A stretch of DNA of 64,000 nucleotides, from contig NZ_JAJFAW010000006.1 in the NCBI RefSeq assembly GCF_020711255.1, positions 124,001 to 188,000 of the forward strand, written 5' to 3'. The notes below the pieces were generated by a model. The model was not told where the DNA came from and ran no database searches. It saw nothing but the letters and a program-made list of their open reading frames with translations. Origin of the DNA: Hymenobacter plasmatis (GTDB lineage: Bacteria > Bacteroidota > Bacteroidia > Cytophagales > Hymenobacteraceae). Position numbers and translations under genes: made by a program. Positions 62,039 through 64,000 of this stretch are shown here, in pieces; position 1 is the stretch's first letter; each line of letters starts with the position of its first letter.

Positions 62039-62046
62039 CAAAGGTA
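62039..62046 (-). promoter_or_regulatory. -7 promoter box TACCTTTG for pyrG
   Basis: Exact TACCTTTG on the minus strand, 9 nt before the pyrG ATG at 62029; supports that start over the longer TTG frame. Confidence 0.6.
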
Positions 62047-62073
62047 GGGCTAGTTTCAAGGCCAGAGGCGCGT

Positions 62074-62081
62074 TAGCTTTG
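62074..62081 (+). promoter_or_regulatory. -7 box TAGCTTTG for the PBP4-type gene
   Basis: TAGCTTTG fits TAnnTTTG and lies 17 nt before the GTG at 62099, divergent from the pyrG promoter. Confidence 0.5.
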
Positions 62082-62098
62082 TAGAGCCGCGGCTTTAC

Positions 62099-63553
62099 GT
62101 GCCGCTACCGTTGCTAAAGTTGCTTGCTGTGCTGTTCCGTCGTCTTTCTTTTCTGTTGTTTCTGCTGCTGGGCGCTACCCAGCTGCCGGCCTGTGCCCAA
62201 TCTTCGGAAACGCCTGTGGCCGTGGTGCTGCCGGCTGCCAACCTGCCCTGGCTGCAGCTGCTGGTAGACAGCTCGGCCGTGCTGCGCCAACACCAGGTGG
62301 GCATCAGCGTGGCCGATGCGGGCACCGGCGAAACCTTATTTAGCTACAATGCCGCCAAGTATTTCACGCCGGCGAGCATGATGAAGCTGTTCAGCTTTTA
62401 TACCGGGCTGCACCTGCTGCCCGACTCGCTGCCCAGCCTGCGCTACTTCTCGCGCGGCGACACCCTGTTTTTCCAGGGCACCGGCGACCCCACTTTTCTG
62501 CACGGCGACGTGCCCAGCCGCCGGGCTTACACCTTCCTGCAGAGCCGGCCCGAAAAGCTGCTGGCCTACTCCGACATTGCCTGCGTGCCGGCCTACGGCC
62601 CGAGCTGGAGCTGGGATGATTTCACGTATTATTTCCAGCCCGAGCGCGGCCCGTTCCCCATCTACGGCAACACCGTCCGCTTCTACGCGGCGGCTCCACT
62701 GGTCCGTCCGCGCACCGGCGGCACGGCCTCGCTGGCCCACGCCGTGGCCCTGCCGCAGCGGGTGCGCGTGCTACCCCGCTCGTTTGCGCCGCTTACCGAG
62801 CCCGCGCCGGCCAACTTCCTGTCGCCCGACATCGACCCCGATACGCACGTGCGGCGTTCGCCCCTCGAAAACCGCTTTTACACCCTGGCATCGCCCAAGA
62901 AATGGATAGACGAGGTGCCTTTCAGCACCAGCCGCACGCTCTTGCTGCGCCTGCTGGGCGATACCCTGCGCCGTCCCATTGTGGGCGTGGTATGGCACCC
63001 CCGGCCTACCGATAAGGTGCAGACGCTGCGCGGACTGCCCGTCGATTCGCTGTACCGACGCATGCTGCGCGTGAGCGACAACTTCCTGGCCGAGCAGCTG
63101 CTGCTCATGTGCAGCACCACGCTCGGGCACGACTCGCTGAGCACCAGCCGCGTGATTCACTACGCCCTCAAGAAGGAGCTCAATACCCTGCCCGACCGGC
63201 CCGTGTGGGTCGACGGCTCGGGCCTGTCGCGGCTCAACCTCGTCACGCCCCGCACATTCACGGCACTACTGCTCAAGCTGCACCAGGAGGTGCCCGAGCC
63301 GCGCCTATTGAGCCTACTGGCCGCGGGCGGGCACCAGGGCACGTTGCGCAAGCGCTACCACGATGCCAACGGCACCTGGTTTTGGGGCAAAACTGGCACC
63401 TTGACCAACAACGTGAACATCTGCGGCTACGTGCGCACCAAGAGCGGCCGCCTGCTGGCCGTGAGCTTCTTCAACAACGGCTTCCCCGGCGATGACGCGC
63501 CCGTGCGCAACGAAATGGAGCGCCTGCTGCGCGAAATGCGCGACCGGCTGTAG
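62099..63553 (+). CDS. dacB: D-alanyl-D-alanine carboxypeptidase/endopeptidase (PBP4 type)
   Basis: A 484-residue periplasmic penicillin-binding protein of class C that trims or cleaves peptidoglycan cross-links. A hydrophobic signal segment ends near LPACAQ (a lipobox-like LPAC). The three active-site motifs are SMMK in [10 protein letters not shown] (about residues 93-96), SDN in [13 protein letters not shown] and KTG in [25 protein letters not shown] is also typical. The start is GTG at 62099; GTG at 62129 is an alternative. Divergent from pyrG. Confidence 0.95.
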   Translation: MPLPLLKLLAVLFRRLSFLLFLLLGATQLPACAQSSETPVAVVLPAANLPWLQLLVDSSAVLRQHQVGISVADAGTGETLFSYNAAKYFTPASMMKLFSFYTGLHLLPDSLPSLRYFSRGDTLFFQGTGDPTFLHGDVPSRRAYTFLQSRPEKLLAYSDIACVPAYGPSWSWDDFTYYFQPERGPFPIYGNTVRFYAAAPLVRPRTGGTASLAHAVALPQRVRVLPRSFAPLTEPAPANFLSPDIDPDTHVRRSPLENRFYTLASPKKWIDEVPFSTSRTLLLRLLGDTLRRPIVGVVWHPRPTDKVQTLRGLPVDSLYRRMLRVSDNFLAEQLLLMCSTTLGHDSLSTSRVIHYALKKELNTLPDRPVWVDGSGLSRLNLVTPRTFTALLLKLHQEVPEPRLLSLLAAGGHQGTLRKRYHDANGTWFWGKTGTLTNNVNICGYVRTKSGRLLAVSFFNNGFPGDDAPVRNEMERLLREMRDRL

Positions 63554-63591
63554 GCGGGTATGGATAGGGCACTTTCAGCGAGCGAAAAACG

Positions 63592-63599
63592 TACCTTCG
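63592..63599 (+). promoter_or_regulatory. Near-consensus -7 box upstream of the small right-edge gene
   Basis: TACCTTCG, one mismatch from TACCTTTG, 3 nt before the ATG at 63603. If used, the mRNA would be leaderless. Confidence 0.4.
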
Positions 63600-63602
63600 A
63601 GC

Positions 63603-63821
63603 ATGAGCCCCGTTTTTAAGTCCCGCGACAAAGCCCAGATTGACGAGCAGCAGCGCCGCTACTACTGGAGCCTGACGCCGCACGAGCGTCTAGCACTGGC
63701 CGTGCGCCTCAACCAGCAGGCACGCCTGATTTATGCCGCCAACCTGGCCAACCCGCCCCTGATGACCGATGGAGGAAGAATACTTAAATCTGCTGCGCCA
63801 CTTCCACGCCGAGGGCGTTGA
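63603..63821 (+). CDS. Small hypothetical protein overlapping a nucleotidyltransferase gene
   Basis: A 72-residue soluble, charged protein. The central part (KAQIDEQQRRYYWSLTPHERLALAVRL) looks helical, with a YYWSLTPHERL segment reminiscent of short partner proteins encoded upstream of MNT-type nucleotidyltransferases. I chose ATG at 63603; the open frame extends upstream into dacB only as a shadow. The last 53 bp overlap the next gene in a different frame, a strong sign of a coupled two-gene unit. Function unknown. Confidence 0.7.
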   Translation: MSPVFKSRDKAQIDEQQRRYYWSLTPHERLALAVRLNQQARLIYAANLANPPLMTDGGRILKSAAPLPRRGR

Positions 63822-64000
63822 GTACGTGGTGGTAGGCGGCTACGCAGTTATTGCGCACGGCTTCCCGCGCACCACCGGTGACCTGGACCTGCTGGTGCGG
63901 CCCAGTGCGGCAAATGCCCGGCGCGTGGTGAAGGCCCTCAGCCAATTCGGCTATACCCAGGGAGAGTTCGAAGAAGCTGATTTCGTCACCGTTCCCAACT
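63769..64000 (+). CDS. Nucleotidyltransferase-fold protein, N-terminal part (runs off the right edge)
   Basis: 77 complete codons from ATG at 63769 to the window edge. The N-terminus VEYVVVGGYAVIAHGFPRTTGDLDLLV holds the polymerase-beta-like nucleotidyltransferase signature: GG at residues 23-24 and the metal-binding DxD pair (D38, D40). It resembles DUF6036/MNT-type proteins, some of which serve in AbiE-like or HEPN/MNT toxin-antitoxin pairs, either as toxin or as antitoxin. The start overlaps the preceding small gene by 53 bp. The rest of the gene is not visible. Confidence 0.82.
   Translation, partial: MEEEYLNLLRHFHAEGVEYVVVGGYAVIAHGFPRTTGDLDLLVRPSAANARRVVKALSQFGYTQGEFEEADFVTVPN

Overview
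The window comes from a GC-rich member of the Bacteroidota, most likely Hymenobacter or a close relative in the Hymenobacteraceae. The evidence is a SusC/SusD pair, a protein with a type IX secretion C-terminal sorting domain, Bacteroidota-only families (DUF4350, DUF4394, DUF3098, DUF5683, DUF6438), gene orders typical of the phylum (parA-parB-DUF5683-dapB-lepB; ftsX-DUF3098-uppP-truB-ribF; pyrG-yidC), very few Shine-Dalgarno sequences, and a recurrent promoter octamer TACCTTTG that fits the Bacteroidota -7 consensus TAnnTTTG. The naming of the genus is inference.

Layout. 1-7.3 kb: the 5' part of a NADAR gene, then a membrane/AAA cluster on the minus strand (SpoIIM-like protein, multispan protein, DUF4129, DUF4350, unknown 87-aa protein, MoxR ATPase) with a divergent RDD gene. 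7.3-14.3 kb: a duplicated DUF4394 protein and a SusD/SusC pair. 14.7-24.2 kb: metabolic and accessory genes (SDR, GNAT, acyltransferase, GNAT-nitrilase fusion), including the two subunits of a 3-oxoacid CoA-transferase split apart by a serine hydrolase gene and a repeat array. 24.2-33 kb: riboflavin kinase/FAD synthetase, TruB, UppP, DUF3098, FtsX, then a TamB-like giant. 33.2-37.6 kb: tsaD, smpB, C40 peptidase, HNH endonuclease and a fatty-acid desaturase on the plus strand. 37.8-45.2 kb: alpha/beta hydrolase, ribosomal protein S1 with a structured leader and a long tail, tRNA-Cys, cyanophycin synthetase and a coiled-coil membrane protein. 45.3-49.4 kb: methyltransferases, kdsA, apaG and ung. 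49.5-54.5 kb: parA-parB-DUF5683-dapB-lepB. 54.7-63.6 kb: peptide-binding lipoprotein, esterase, DUF6438 lipoprotein, yidC, pyrG and a PBP4-type carboxypeptidase. At the right edge a small protein overlaps a nucleotidyltransferase that runs off the window.

Most of the window is housekeeping: envelope biogenesis (uppP, ftsX, tamB-like, lepB, yidC, kdsA, dacB), translation (truB, tsaD, smpB, rpsA, tRNA-Cys), chromosome segregation (parA, parB), and cofactor and nucleotide synthesis (ribF, pyrG, dapB).

The unusual part lies between the genes. At least six families of inverted or palindromic repeats occupy the intergenic spaces. The most notable is a cassette of about 496 bp in the pyrG-yidC spacer: imperfect terminal inverted repeats of 82 and 88 bp flank a single GIY-YIG nuclease gene. 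It resembles a REP/RAYT system in which the nuclease takes the place of the transposase, and it is my best candidate for an undescribed system. Other notable signals are a three-hairpin rpsA leader, promoter octamers a few bases from start codons, and a TTGAGCT heptamer concentrated at gene ends.
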